Shown in pieces: positions 43,901-55,626 of a DNA stretch of 64,000 bases. The stretch is taken from the NCBI RefSeq assembly GCF_020360975.1, contig NW_025408668.1, positions 7,192,001 through 7,256,000 on the forward strand. Reading direction: 5' to 3'. Each line of letters opens with the position of its first letter. Within the stretch, counting starts at the first letter, position 1. The notes under the pieces were generated by a model. That model was not told the DNA's origin. It did not search any database and worked only from the letters and a program-made list of their open reading frames with translations. The stretch is from Hirsutella rhossiliensis. Its lineage: Eukaryota > Ascomycota > Sordariomycetes > Hypocreales > Ophiocordycipitaceae. The translations under genes and the position numbers were made by a program.

Positions 43901-46741
43901 CCTACTGAACAGAGCGACCTTGTCCATTGGGAGACAGTGAAGTCGGATCTGCCGGGCAGGGTACAGCTGAGGATTCATCATGCTCTGTACGACGCGACTT
44001 CGATTCGGGCCGTGTGGCGTATCCTGGCCGAGAACTATCACAGGCGTCTTCAAGGCCATGATCAAGTTAGCGAAGAAACTTCGAGGCATCTGTTCAGGCC
44101 CTTTGCAAGGACAGTTGCATTGGCGCAAAGAGCTTCAGTGGCATTTTGGACCAACCTGGTTCAAGACTACAGCTATACGCCACTTGAATTCCCTGGCGAC
44201 TCACTTCAGGCGTCATCCGCCTTCCATTTTGCATTGAGCGAACAGGAGCTGTTGCTTCTGCAGACAAGATGCAGAGCCCTCAGCGTGACGACCAAGGCGG
44301 CGCTTCAGCTGGCCTGGGTGAAAGTACTCTGCGAGTCTCTCTACGGACAAGGCGATGTCGTCTACGGCGAGGTCGTCTCGACTGGTGGCGGATTTGACGG
44401 TGACGGTGACGCTGTCATAGTTGGCCCTACCATCAACACAGTGCCCATGCGGGTCAAACTGGCGGACCACGGGATCGCCGTCAACGTTGCAGAGGCTTTG
44501 GCCCGGGTGCAGAAGCTGAGTGATGATGCGAGGGGGGTGGACGCAATGGCATCTCTGAGGACGGTCCAGACGCTGTGGAGATCGTCAAGTCCGGGCCAGG
44601 AACATGTCCCCGCGAGTCTCTTCCAAAGTCTGTTCGTGTTTGATGGGGTCATCGCCTCAGCAGAAACTGATAGCAACGACTCAACACAACCGTTGTTCAG
44701 GCCTGCTCAGACCCAGACCCAGAGCGTAGGGAGAGACGCGGATGATGGACCGGCGTATGACGATTATCCTCTGATTGTCAGCTTCCAAATCAAGAACAAC
44801 ATCCTTCACGGCAAGCTGAGGGCCAAGATGACCACAAAGGAGGTGGAAACTTTGGGAAGCCGACTCGAGACTGCGGTGAGATGTGTCGTCTCAAGTGAAA
44901 TGCAAAGTCCGGCACTGGATATCAGCCACATGAAGTCGGTAGGAAAGCAGAACTTGGCCCTAAACGGAAGATCCACAAACGAGACGGCCAATCATTTAAA
45001 GATGGACAGCCTGACTCCAACAGCCGATGCTGTTTTGGAATTGGTCAAGACGGTGCTCGGCACAAGGGGCAAGGATATCGGCTACCACACGAAGCTGATC
45101 AACGTGGGCCTTGACTCGATCTTGGCCATTCGTCTGTCAAGGCTCCTGAGGAAGAAGATGGGAATGAGTGCGAGCATCTTCGACATCATCAAGGGTGCCA
45201 GCGTCCATGACATCGTCAAGAGTACGACTTCGACACAAAAGGTCGTCGTACAGGAACCGAGACAACGGTTGTTGACCCAAGAGGATGAGCTGAAGAGACT
45301 GGTGGCCAATACCCTCGGACTGCCAAAAGACCACGTCAAGTCTGTCCTGCCGGCCCTAGCAGGCCAGCGTGCGCACTTGGAGCAATGGCTATACAACGGC
45401 AAGAGGTTCTTTGAGGCTCCATGGGTGTACCGAGTGGTTGATGATTCTCTCGACGCCCAAAAAGTGTCGAGCTGCTGGGCTGAGCTTTGCCGAGTTCACG
45501 AAGCTCTCCGGACGACGTTCGTCTGGACAGGCAACGCCACAGGACTGGTCCAAGTCACTTTAGGCGAGCAATGGACGGGAGAGGGACACTTTGCGGTTCT
45601 CAAAGACTTGTCAAAGCCCATCCAAGCCTTGATCGACGAGCACGTCGGCGAAGAAAACGGCAAGCCATCAGATTTGAGGGAGCCCCCGGTCCGTCTCTCG
45701 TTCGTAGAAGCATTGGACGGGAAAGCAGTTGTGCTCCGAGTCCACCACGCGCTTTACGACGCATGGAGTATCAAGATGATTGAGAAGGACTTCAATGAGC
45801 TCTTGGCCTTTGGCAAGGTGCTGCAGACTCGTGCGTCTTTAGAACACGTGGTTCATCAAATCAGAGACATCAGGCAGCTCGATGCCGAGCATTCGTACTG
45901 GAAACATCATCTGGCGCACGCCCAAGATACTATCCTGCACGCGGGTGCCAAGGATGATGCATTATCAGCATCCACATACAAATCACCCCTGGGCCCGCAC
46001 TTCAAAGCCAGCTATTCTGCTGTCGTTCCACAGAGCACCATCGACGCGCTTTCGCGAACCAAGAGTAATGCACGCACCTCGGCCGCCATCATCCTTGCCT
46101 ATGCAAGGATGCTGGGGCATTTCACGAAGTGCTCTCAACCCACGTTCGGCTTGAATCATGCTTCGCGGTCCCTTTCTTCCGCAGATGGGGCTCAGACTCT
46201 CGATTTAGCTACCGAAAGCGTGCCGACTCTGACCGTGACACCGTTTTGCGTGAACCTGGATAGCCAAAGCCCCGGGTTGTCGTCATCTGAGGAGCATCTG
46301 CTGGATTTTGTGCAAGACCATCTAGCACAGCTCACCAAATTCGCGCAGTCAGACGGTGTGCAACAGTTTCGCCCCAGGTTCAACTCCTACATCAACATTC
46401 TCTACGCCGGAGACAATGCCGCAGGGGTCGAGGATGACGAGGTCGAGGCCGCAACGAAGGTGCTCAGCAGGCACAGGCTCAGGGAACCCCTTGCTTCAGA
46501 TTACTTCACCGTCACTAAGCCGTCGTCATCCACATTCTCTACTATCGAGGAGCTTGAGACGTCCCACTTGTGCCCCCATCGATTCTTCCTCAATGTCATC
46601 GTTCATCGAGGTGAATATATCAGAGTGGCAGTGAGTGGTGATGACGCGCTATGCGGCGGGGACCTGACCATGGTCACAAAGCTCGTGTCATATTTCGGTT
46701 CTGCACTGGCAAAGATAATTGAAGGCGCATGCACAAACTAG
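31985..46741 (+). CDS. sidC: Ferrichrome-type siderophore NRPS (SidC/NPS2 architecture)
   Basis: Exon 1 (31985-32377) is joined to exon 2 (32459-46741) across an 81-bp GT-AG intron with a CTAAC branch point. The product has 4,891 residues. Domains by approximate residue: a short C-like N-terminus; A1 (YTSGTTGMPKG near 391); T1 (Ser near 837); C1 (AHCICDG near 1081); A2 (WTSGTTGEPKG near 1576); T2 (GFSSLQ near 2012); C2 (HHALYDN near 2249); A3 (YTSGSTGRPKG near 2739); T3 (GIDSL near 3189); C3 (HHALFDG near 3412); T4 (GLDSI near 3782); C4 (HHALYDA near 3971); T5 (GLDSI near 4350); C5 (HHALYDA near 4559). Three complete modules followed by two T-C units is the layout of ferricrocin/ferrichrome synthetases. 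In that family the third A domain loads acyl-hydroxyornithine and the T-C repeats allow its iterative use; the last C domain closes the cyclic hexapeptide. No thioesterase is present, as expected. A run of eight Asn interrupts the end of A2. The exact product is undecided. Confidence 0.93.
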
Positions 46742-47051
46742 TTTTCTAATACTCAGACCAGGGAGAGTGGCGCCAATAGGTGGCAAACGAGAGATGAAGG
46801 AGATCGGGGGAGGAAGAGCTATGATTGATTTGGACTGATTTAAGGCGTTAGGATTGACATTTCAAAGATGATAGACGCATGGTTCCACGTGGGTTGGCAT
46901 CCAGCTTACTTGTCTGTCCAGCTCACTTATCACGTACATCATAAATAAAGGTCACTTAGTCTCCAAGGGCTACGTATGTAGGCGTGATCCTGATTACTAC
47001 GCCTGTAAGGCAAAATAACATGAGGGCCAGGGCCACCTCTGAGCGTGGCCC
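46742..47051. other. Convergent intergenic region, NRPS / arylsulfatase
   Basis: 310 bp separating the stop codons of the NRPS (+) and the arylsulfatase (-). It presumably holds both 3' UTRs; no repeat or gene was found. Confidence 0.45.
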
Positions 47052-49198
47052 TCAAAAGGGCACGACGATTCCCTCACCATGATTTCCTTCGTCTACATCC
47101 TCCCCAATTTGTGCTTGTTTAGCTTCATTGCCTACAACAGTAAATGGCTGGGAACCAAGGGGGCCTTCTAGCTCAGGTATGTACGCATTGTTACACCCCA
47201 AGAACTCGACCTTTTCCTGCTTCTTGAAGAAGCTGTCGTACTTGGCATCCATAGCGTCTCGCAAGCTAGCCGCCTCTTCGTTAGGAAACAGGGTCTCCCA
47301 CGGGTGCTGGCACGTCCTGCCCTTGCAGTTCTTAAGAGTAACTAGCAGGGCGTCAAGACGGGCTACTAACTCGGGGACCTTGAAGCCCGATTTAGTCAAT
47401 TCAGAGACGTAGAGATTGTTCATCTGAAACGGGTCGTCCTGCGTGTTTTGTCCAGTTAGCATTAAGGCACGACGCGAAGCTCTACTTGGGGTCCCACAGT
47501 AATGTCGTATAGCTCGTGCTCGTTGGTGCAGTACACGGTATACGAGAGGTCGTAGCCGTCTCCAATCACTCGCAACGCCTTATATGTGTTTTGGTGTATA
47601 ATTTTCTCTGTTCCGCACGTTAGCATTCTAGGAGGACAGCCTGTCTTATCCGGACACCCACCCTTCCCTATAATTTTGTCTCCCTCTTTGAGTCCAGGGC
47701 CCCAGTACTCAACAGTCACATGCTCTGGCTTTAATTTGTTCTTCTGCTGATTCTCCTTCGTCACAGGGATCGGCACACCATCAAAGTCGTTGTGCAGAGG
47801 TATACCAGCCAGGTCGAATAATGTCGGCACGACATCGGTGTGTGAAGTTGGAAATTTGGCCACCTCGCCCGCCGCGATGCCAGGCCCGCGAACAATAAAA
47901 GGGATGTTGATATCTTCCTCTATACTGCAGGTTTTACCCGGAGGCAGCCTATGCTGGCCGATGTGGTAGCCGTTATCGGTGGTATAAAAGAGATATGTGT
48001 TTTCAAGGACCTCTGGGTTTGCCTCCAGCTTAGAGATAATACTGGCAACAAGGTCGTCGACTGCCTGTAATGACTGGAGCCTGGCACGGTAAAATTCGTC
48101 ATAGTACTCAAGATGGTCATCGCTAATCTTGGGCAGATTGCCGAAATAATTGACAGCACTGGATCTGATCTTAAGTCGGATGCTGTTAGTATGACGCGCC
48201 CTCTCACAGCCGCGAAGTTGTGGCTGCAGACTCACCTGATCGGGGTTAAAGTTTTCCTTCCTCGGGACTTTAACACCAGGGAACATATCCTTGTGCCTTT
48301 CGGCGGGCGATGGCATGCTGAAGCCTGGCCCAGAATGTGGTCCAATCGGTGCGACGCCGAGGAAGAAGGGTTTGCCAGCAGCGAGTGCGTCGTCCAAGAA
48401 GTCGGTGGATGAGTTGGCAACCAAGTCGGTCGAGTACTTGCCTTCATGACTTTGAACCTCGCCATCGTCTAGCACCATGGAAGGATTCCAGTAGTCATAG
48501 GATTTGGGGTCGATCAAGACTATTGCAAGTCAGCCAATTATCAGGCAGTGCTACTACAAGTCCCAGCTCACAGTTTGATCTTGTCCACCCCGCAGGTCGA
48601 GGCTTGTCGTAGTAATCCACGCTATGGCCGTTCATAAGCTTGCCGGCGTAGTATGTATTGTACCCGAATTGTTGCAGCCAGACTGGCAGATATTGCTCAT
48701 TGAGACCTTGGTCAACAAATTTGCGAAAGCCGCCTATCACGAATAACGGTTAGTCTAACTTGGCACTGTATATACTTTTGCTGGAGCATACCATATGGCT
48801 AATTCTGGACGTTAGCTCGATGCTCGGACATGGCACGGTTATGTATCTAGACAACGGATAGGGGTACTTACCCATATAACGTGAGTTACGTTGGTATTGT
48901 GGGCAGCCTTGCCCGTAAGGAGCGAGACTCTCGAAGGACAACAAATAGACACCGTGCAGAAATGTTTCTTGAACGCAGTTCCCTTCTTGAGAAATTGCTC
49001 CTGTACTACAGGCTGGTATTCGAGGGAACCAAGGTGTAGATCTTGGTCATCCGTCATTATGAAGACAAAGTTTGGCTGCTTCTGCCTTTTGCCGCTCGAA
49101 TGAGTTCTGGGCGCTGGAGGAGCATCGGGAGAAGCGGCCAAAGCCACTACGCTTAGAAGGCTAGAAGCCACAACGCCCATGACGAAATGGCTCTTCAT
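47052..49198 (-). CDS. Secreted arylsulfatase, six exons with a 7-nt micro-exon
   Basis: Exons on the minus strand are 49198-48872, 48798-48792, 48733-48572, 48519-48236, 48169-47498 and 47438-47052. They total 1,839 nt, or 612 residues. All five introns (73, 58, 52, 66 and 59 bp) are GT-AG, and several have CTAAC or CTGAC branch points. The 7-nt exon CCATATG restores the conserved PYGG turn before FRKFVDQGLN. The ATG at 49198 starts a signal peptide (MKSHFVMGVVASSLL, cleavage after ALAAS or so). Catalytic features are the metal-binding MTDDQD and the sulfatase signature SICCPSRVSLLTG, whose first Cys is the predicted formylglycine. Also present are YNTYYAGKLMNGH, TDNGYHIGQHRLPPGK and DINIPFIVRGPG. 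Known role: hydrolysis of aryl or other sulfate esters for sulfur scavenging. Not obviously linked to the siderophore genes. Confidence 0.88.
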
Positions 49199-51704
49199 TG
49201 TTGCGATTGTTAACACGTAACGTGTGAAAGAGGTCGAAGGAGCGGGGCCAGGTCCCAAAACTCAAAGGCTCGATAGCAACCCCAAGAATCAAGGCGAAAT
49301 AATGAATGTAGAAAGGCTTGTCAGAATCCCGAGATGACTGGTGTCCCTTGCTGGCTTGCAGACATGAAATAGCTTTTTGTGTCAAGGGACAGAAAGCGTA
49401 AGCAGCCCAAGGACTATTTATGTTGGTGCAATGTCATTGACTGTGCCTGTACACAGTAACTACGTATTAGGTGGACGGAGAAAAGATCACGACAGTTGTG
49501 GAGTCACTCTCGAGACTACCAGCTTGAGGCAGTATTGACAGGTATAGTGAGATCGAAGAGGGCATTAATGCTGCAGCAGCCTCTTGTTCAGATTAAACTG
49601 CATTGCACTGAACCCTGGCGCCAAGTCTGGCTAGTCATACAGGGTCTCCGCCCTTGGATGATTTGAACCAGGCTGTTAGGATAAAATTAAACTCAGCTCT
49701 CCCTTCCATAGAGCGTGCCTTGGCTTTGTTAATGCATCCCGCTCGGGCAACCATAGTATGAAGCTTAAACCATTGAGGCGCAGTATTACTCCTTACTACT
49801 TAGAAAAGGAGGGAACTTTCGTATACTAAATCTTGCAGCCGCCCTAGGTATCTGTCAGAAACCCTTGTTTCTGCCATCTTTGTACGCAGCAGCAGAATGC
49901 TTAACGAAATGCCTAAGTAGGCAATCTTTTATAGGGCTTAAGAGTTGGCGAAATAGGAGGTCATATGCAAGTACGACGACAGCCAATCAGACCCCATCCA
50001 CGTGACAAGAGAAATGTGCTGATATAGCGCCAAGTCCCCCCTTAGCATTGGCTACTCCTCTTGTTGCTTGGCGTGATGGAATAGAATTAGAATGGTAGGG
50101 GAGGAGGCTGCCCTCTAGCCCGAGGAAACGATGCCAGCAGGCTTATCCTAGCAGCTTCAAGACACCAATAAGCTACATATTTGCCGACTTTCGGAGTATA
50201 GCCGCAAAAAGGAGACAGCTCTACCAGCAATACAGGAAGGTACAATCTCTCGCTTATTGATGCATGTCTACTTCCTTGTCAGGGAGACACGTAAATGTTT
50301 GGAGTCTTGTTCCTCTTATACAGGGGCGGAAAGTGGTTGTTAATGAGCCCCCCCCCCTCTAGTATAGCACGGTCGGTTCAGCAATGGGTTCCACTCTTCG
50401 GCCAGCGCATCTTCGTCCCATAATATCTATGCGACATACTCAGTGGACATCTCTACTATATATATATATTCCGTTCTCCAAGCCGTTGGCACAGGCCCAC
50501 GTGCCCATGACCAAATGCGGAGAATGCTACAACAGGGAAATAAGTCGCATAGTCTCTAACGAAGCCAAGAGCTATAAATCAGTTAGCCAAGCTCGAAGCG
50601 GTTTCACGACGACCTTGCTCCGCTATCCGGCGGATTTCTCCGCCGACTCTGTTCCCTTAACGACATGGATTGCGATTTCGTCTCGGCTGGCAGTCCTAGA
50701 AGCCGGCTCTAGAAAATTACACCGGTTATTTGCCTACGCCCGGCTCCCTCCCAGCTCCGTAATTATGTCGATGGTTACGCGTCTTGGGACTGCTGCGGCC
50801 ATGGCTATTGCGTCTTTGCAGAGTCCTTACTTGTCGTCCCCGGCCAACAGCTGCCCTTTGCCTTCCCGTAGTGCGAATTGCTATTACAATTCATGGTCAT
50901 GGAAATTATACAAGGGGCGGTTAATCCGCAATACCTTACAAATACGTCATGTATATAATAGAAGGTGGGAGAGGGTCGATACCGTGAATTTTGCATCGTA
51001 CTTGGTAGGGTTTTCGCATACTCGGCCCGCATAACATAAACATTACAACGTCGCATGAAATGTAAGGCTATCTTCATACATGCTGCTACCGCAATGGACT
51101 CCGTTTACAACCAAGCCGCCTGTCATGCCGTTGCCCGCGCCCTAGGCTACGGCTTGGCCGTACGATCGGGAAGGGCCGACGCTCGCTATATGGCCCGCTC
51201 AAAGGCGGGCGAGTATCGCGATAGAGGTGACCCAGGGGCCCATCACACAACGGTTACCAGGCCCAGCACGAATACAATAAAGTTTTAATGCAAGTCAATA
51301 CAGTCAATGCAGTTACAATCTAGTTAATGCATAAAACTATAGCATGGTTTAATTTTATAATAATACGCACTTTCATACAGTTTGTCTAGATAATAATAAG
51401 ATAAATGTTATAGCAGCCTAAAGGGGGGTAAAATAAATGTATATTGCGCTAATCCCTAGTATTTATAGGTATCTTGGCCGCCTTAAATGACTATAGGCAG
51501 GTTATACTATTACTAGTTATAAGATTCTTGCATTAATAGAGAGTATATCAATTAATTGTGCTGTTCTTGCTTCAAGAAAGGGTCTTTAGGTGTGACTACA
51601 AATTTTTATATAATATATAGGGACCAAATGGATTTCCTACTAAAGAGGCTGGAAATAAATATCTAAACTATGTATAACTTTCTATATGTCTTACCTCGTC
51701 AAGC
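49199..51704. other. Gene-poor accessory DNA
   Basis: About 2.5 kb with no gene I can support. Long frames at 50384-51034 and 51055-51288 lack recognisable domains. The stretch from about 51300 to 51690 is AT-rich. A short TA run occurs near 50459-50468 and a C run near 50350-50358. It probably contains old, decayed mobile DNA, but I could not identify any element. Confidence 0.4.
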
Positions 51705-52094
51705 ATGAGCGCATCGACACTCCGTCGGACCCGAAGCCCACCCTTCCCTAAGGCTGCGGCGCTACGGCCATTGCGCCGGCCAAGTGCTATTACCAGGTGG
51801 CGGACAATGGTCTATGCTCTGTCCGCCGGGCTCTGGGACTCGGACGTTGTTAGCACCTACGAGTTTATCGTCGTTAAACGTGGAGTCTTTGTCCCAGTAC
51901 GCAGCCCCATAACCACGACGCTCAAGACCGTGTGGGAGATTCACGAAGCCGAGGACGGGAGCTTAGCGCTGGTTGAGGACGTTGTCATGCACTGCTCCAG
52001 GTTCTTCATCGCCATCGTCAAGAGCACGTGCGAGAGCGGCTGGCGGGACTTCCACGGCAAGATATTTAGGGAGCTACAGCAGCAAGCTTCATAA
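51705..52094 (+). CDS. Small hypothetical protein, possibly a remnant
   Basis: A 129-residue frame from the ATG at 51705. The N-terminal 35 residues are basic and low-complexity. From YALSAGLWDSDVVSTYEF onward the sequence looks like a folded domain, with alternating hydrophobics and blocks such as TVWEIHEAEDGSLALVEDV and STCESGWRDFHGKIF. I cannot name the family with confidence. It lies in a gene-poor region next to a clear tyrosinase fragment, so it may be the surviving 3' part of a larger gene. No function is assigned. Confidence 0.4.
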   Translation: MSASTLRRTRSPPFPKAAALRPLRRPSAITRWRTMVYALSAGLWDSDVVSTYEFIVVKRGVFVPVRSPITTTLKTVWEIHEAEDGSLALVEDVVMHCSRFFIAIVKSTCESGWRDFHGKIFRELQQQAS

Positions 52095-52201
52095 CATGGA
52101 GCCATACCCGTCGGGGCACGGGGTGCAATAGCAAGGGCTACAGGAGACCTCATGGATTTCTAGAATGTGACTATGGCCTGTAGCCTGTCGCCTATAGCCG
52201 G

Positions 52202-52582
52202 GTGCTTGGCCGCGCCGTGCGCCGGCATCGCCGACAACACGTTCGGGAACCGGCACAACCCACGATGCCGCAGCTTCTCCCCGGCGCTCAGCGCGAGCAC
52301 CTCACGTACGCCGTCACGGCGGACCTGCTCTCGACGACTTCAGTCCACGGCTTCCGCCTCCTCCTTGAGAACACGGTCCACCAGAGCTCCCACGGCTACG
52401 TCGGAGGCGACGGCTTCGACTTCTACAGCTCGCCCAACGACCTCGACCTCTACCTTCTGCACGCCCAAATCGACCGCCTCTGGATCATCTGGGGGTGCAG
52501 TGGGGGCAAGCCCCCGAGGGCGAGGATGCCAGAGGCAAGGCTGATTAATCATCGGACGAATGCCCATCTGCTCAAAGGATGA
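52202..52582 (+). pseudogene. Tyrosinase (CuB region) fragment
   Basis: The frame from 52202 reads a partial tyrosinase copper domain: REHLTYAVTADLLS, then LLENTVHQSSHGYVGGDG, then FYSSPNDLDLYLLHAQIDRL. This corresponds to the end of the central domain and the CuB site. In functional tyrosinases the last block reads NDPxFxLHHxxxDR; here Pro is replaced and one of the two adjacent His is Leu, so a copper ligand is lost. The CuA half is missing and the frame ends soon after WIIW. The fragment is therefore a non-functional remnant. Alternative: an exon of a larger spliced gene, which the lost His makes unlikely. Confidence 0.7.
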
Positions 52583-54463
52583 CGAGTGGACGGACTTGCT
52601 GGCCTCGGTCTCGACTCGGGGCCCTGGGGGTTAGGGGGGTCTAGCCTATGATGTTGGCCTGGCCCCGCGCCTCGCTCGGCACTTATAAGTCGGAGGTGTC
52701 ATGCGGCATAAGATAGGCGTGATCAAATGCATCGAGATTGCGATGTCCCTCTCAAACGGAGGGGACATAAGCTGCGGGCTATATAGGTATCTACCCGCCT
52801 GGACCATCGAATCCTCATGCAAACTAACCCCTGTGGCTGTTACAGAGGTGGTGGAGTGACTATCGGACCTCTCTCTTCGTAGCTCCTATTAAGGCTTTGG
52901 CCAGCCGGTTGGCTGCCTCGTGGTCCACGCCCCTGAATACGGAGGTCAGAAGTGTTAGTGTCAGGACAAGAAAGGGCCTATAATACGCGTTAGTAACACC
53001 TCTATCGGGGGTGCCCTCATTTTGCATGGTGTAGCGGTATTTTACCAGCTTGACAGTTAGGCCCACGCCTCCTAGTGAGTCGGGCTGCTTGGTCTCGTTC
53101 CTGGCTGCTGACTGCAACTGGGGTAATGGGAGAGTTATTTTCGGCCGACGGGCAATGGCTGGCCAATGCCGGGACTCGGCATTGCTGAAGATTGGGCAGT
53201 TGACGCGTCATGACGATGCGAGGGGAGGCAACCCGGTCGCGGGTTGCACAAGGAAGCCTTAAAGAACGAAAGCTGGTGATACCGGAGGCAAGTTCGAAAT
53301 AGGGCAAGGGGTGTAGGGTATCATAAGTGAATTCGAGACAGAGCATCAGGGGTTAGAGAGATAACGGGGTTGAAGAGGTGTGGGCAGTGTCTAGGCGGCT
53401 GGAAAGCTCATAGACCTATAGGTATTATAACTTATAAGTTAATAGGATGGGGAGTATATTATGGAAATTTGATCGTCTGCGTATAAGGGAGCATAAGAGG
53501 AAAAGGAAGTGTTATATTTCGGCCTGTTATTTTTGCTTGGTGTCCGCGTCTAACTATTCGGGGTCTTTATGGGATAGAACGGAAGCAGCGTTGGATTTAG
53601 CAGAGCTATAACTATTGTAGGCCCGACTATAGTAGAAGTCGCGGAGAAAGTCTGGGTCTCTTGGTTGGGATCTCGTTGGGGTCGGGCAATAATCGTTTCA
53701 ATGCCAGTGTAATACCGATGGGCGCGGCGCCCGCTGTTTCCTCTTTTTTTCTCCTTCGTAATAGTTCATTATCCTTTTTTTACAGACCGCACCTGCGCTC
53801 CCTTGCCTCTGCCTACTCCGTGACACTATAATACCAAAGCCCCTTTCTTTTAAGCCTCTTCGCGCTAATCATGTTTATATAGAACCTTAACATGTAGGCC
53901 ATATTGATGAGAACGAGATTTGCATGTGCTTTTCTGTCCATACCATCTAATACTGTCTATATTGTTTTTATGCCTTAAGTATGGACCTTTAGGAAACTAA
54001 TCGCATGAGTATGTGGTAGCCATTGCCTAGCAGGCAACAGTGGCGTTGCGTAGTAATATCGCCACGTTATGGATCATTCGAGGCGGGCTTGGTATGCGAC
54101 ATCTTGGCCATCTGCTTCGTACCACGAGCCCCGATAGCCACCTTGTCGAAAAGGCAGGATGCTCGAGCGCCTGGACGTGTAACTTCTCAGTCTTTGCCCC
54201 GTGGGCCGCTTTCAATACCTTGGGGCCAGGGATCCTCCCTCAGCAAGCCTGGCAGGACGCCGTTGTCTGCTGACCGAGGGCGCTTCCATCAAACGTGGGC
54301 TACTTCGACGTGCCAGGCAAGCTCTCGGGAAAGGGCGGGTGCGTGCGATCATATGCGTGCTTGAGTCCCAGAAGTCGTCCAAGGGAGTGCGCAGCTGCTG
54401 AACCAAGGCAAACAATCAACCAGCCATGCCCGTGCCCGTTGCAAACCACCTACTTCAACGGCG
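52583..54463. other. Gene-poor accessory DNA
   Basis: No supported gene in about 1.9 kb. A minus-strand frame at 53117-52860 has protein-like composition but no recognised family. The segment 53400-54000 is AT-rich. A short T run occurs near 53746-53752. Confidence 0.35.
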
Positions 54464-55426
54464 TCACTTCGACGGGGGCGGGCGGGTATGCCCTGCTAGA
54501 ATTCGTGCTGCCGGTCTCGGCTTGTATAGGCGTGGCGACCACCCGAACCCCCTGTAATCGACATATTCGCTGTGGTCAATGAGCTTGCTATGCCTCCAAT
54601 TACTTCCGTCCGGGGACATGGTGTGTCCAAACCCAGCACGATGAAGAAAGCGATCCACCTTTTCCACAACTTGGTCGTTGTTTTCAGGGTCGGCGATATA
54701 CTCATACACGATAGCGAAGTACGTTCTGTCGGGCGCGAACAAGCGTATAAGCTTGTCCGCCTTATAAGTTGGCGGCGTCTGCTTGAAGGGCATCTCGAGA
54801 AAGGTCTGGCCAGAGAACTGCAACCAGCCGTAGCATTCGGTAAAGGGCGGAATCTCCGAAACTACTTCATCCGATTCACCGACGATGGCCGGCGACATCA
54901 GTCGCCGCTCGTTGGAGAATGCTAAGAGATTGTTTCGGATATCGTCAATCGTCGCCGGCTTGCTATTTACGACTATCGAGGCCGACTCGGCGGCGGCTTG
55001 CCGTACCGCTGCCTGCATCAGCTGAAGAAGGGCGGCGTTTCGACACTCTCGCTCGAAAGCATAATAGTGCACGTTGGGCGGAAACGTATCATAAAACTAG
55101 GCGGACGAGTGAGACGTTGTCGGCAATGACTACCGCGCAGGGGCTTGGCTCACCACTTTGAGCGCGTATGGACCTTCGGATCCGAAATGCACCTTCCAAA
55201 CATAGCCGTCCAGTCCGCCGCCAATTCGGACAGCTCGCTCCCAGTCGACTTGGGACAAATTGAACTGGCATCTTCGGAGCTGCGGTTGCTCAAAAGCTTC
55301 CTGGGAAGGATCAAGCACACTGCCCATCTCGATGTCGCCAGCAGCTGATGGTTTGCAAGTGGCGGCGTCGGACCTCAGTCCGCGAGCGGCCACTTTCGCG
55401 CGTCTGCGTGCTGACATCTTTGACAT
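54464..55426 (-). CDS. Fta2-like / protein-kinase-like protein, two exons
   Basis: Exons 55426-55154 and 55096-54464 are joined across a 57-bp GT-AG intron. The product has 301 residues. After a basic N-terminus the protein shows a kinase-like glycine loop and lysine strand: VRIGGGLDGYVWKVHFG, then YALKV continuing into FYDTFPP across the splice. Next come ERECRNAALLQLM, ECYGWLQFSG, FAIVYEYIAD and a C-terminal block, KVDRFLHRAGFGHTM with DYRGFGWSP. This pattern matches fungal proteins annotated as kinetochore Sim4 complex subunit Fta2, a family that is kinase-derived and expanded in filamentous fungi. The HRD and DFG catalytic motifs are not seen, so kinase activity is unlikely. A real centromere role is doubtful for a copy in this accessory setting. 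Family assignment is from pattern memory. Confidence 0.6.
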
Positions 55427-55556
55427 GCTGCCAGAGACTTGTATCTGAACGCGAGGGACTGTTGCTTCGGCTACTGCGGTGATGATGCGTCGGTCGTCAC
55501 GGGCGCTGGAGGCGCGAAACAGATACCGATCACGTGTCGTGGTCCGCCTACCTTGA

Positions 55557-55626
55557 CTAGGTAGGTAGGTAATTAGGTACTTACCTAGGTGAGTAGCGAT
55601 GCAGCTACCTACGGTACGTACCTAGG
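55557..55626. repeat. TAGG/CCTA simple-repeat patch
   Basis: Dense, partly palindromic runs of TAGG and CCTA, a kind of intergenic repeat common in Hypocreales and relatives. Confidence 0.7.

Noticed and set aside
50384..51034. 216-codon frame in the gene-poor region
   Set aside because: No domain, mixed composition and weak codon bias; I cannot support it as a gene.
53017..53346. Overlapping minus-strand frames near 52860-53346
   Set aside because: They have protein-like stretches but no recognised family, no clear start and no splice model; left unannotated.
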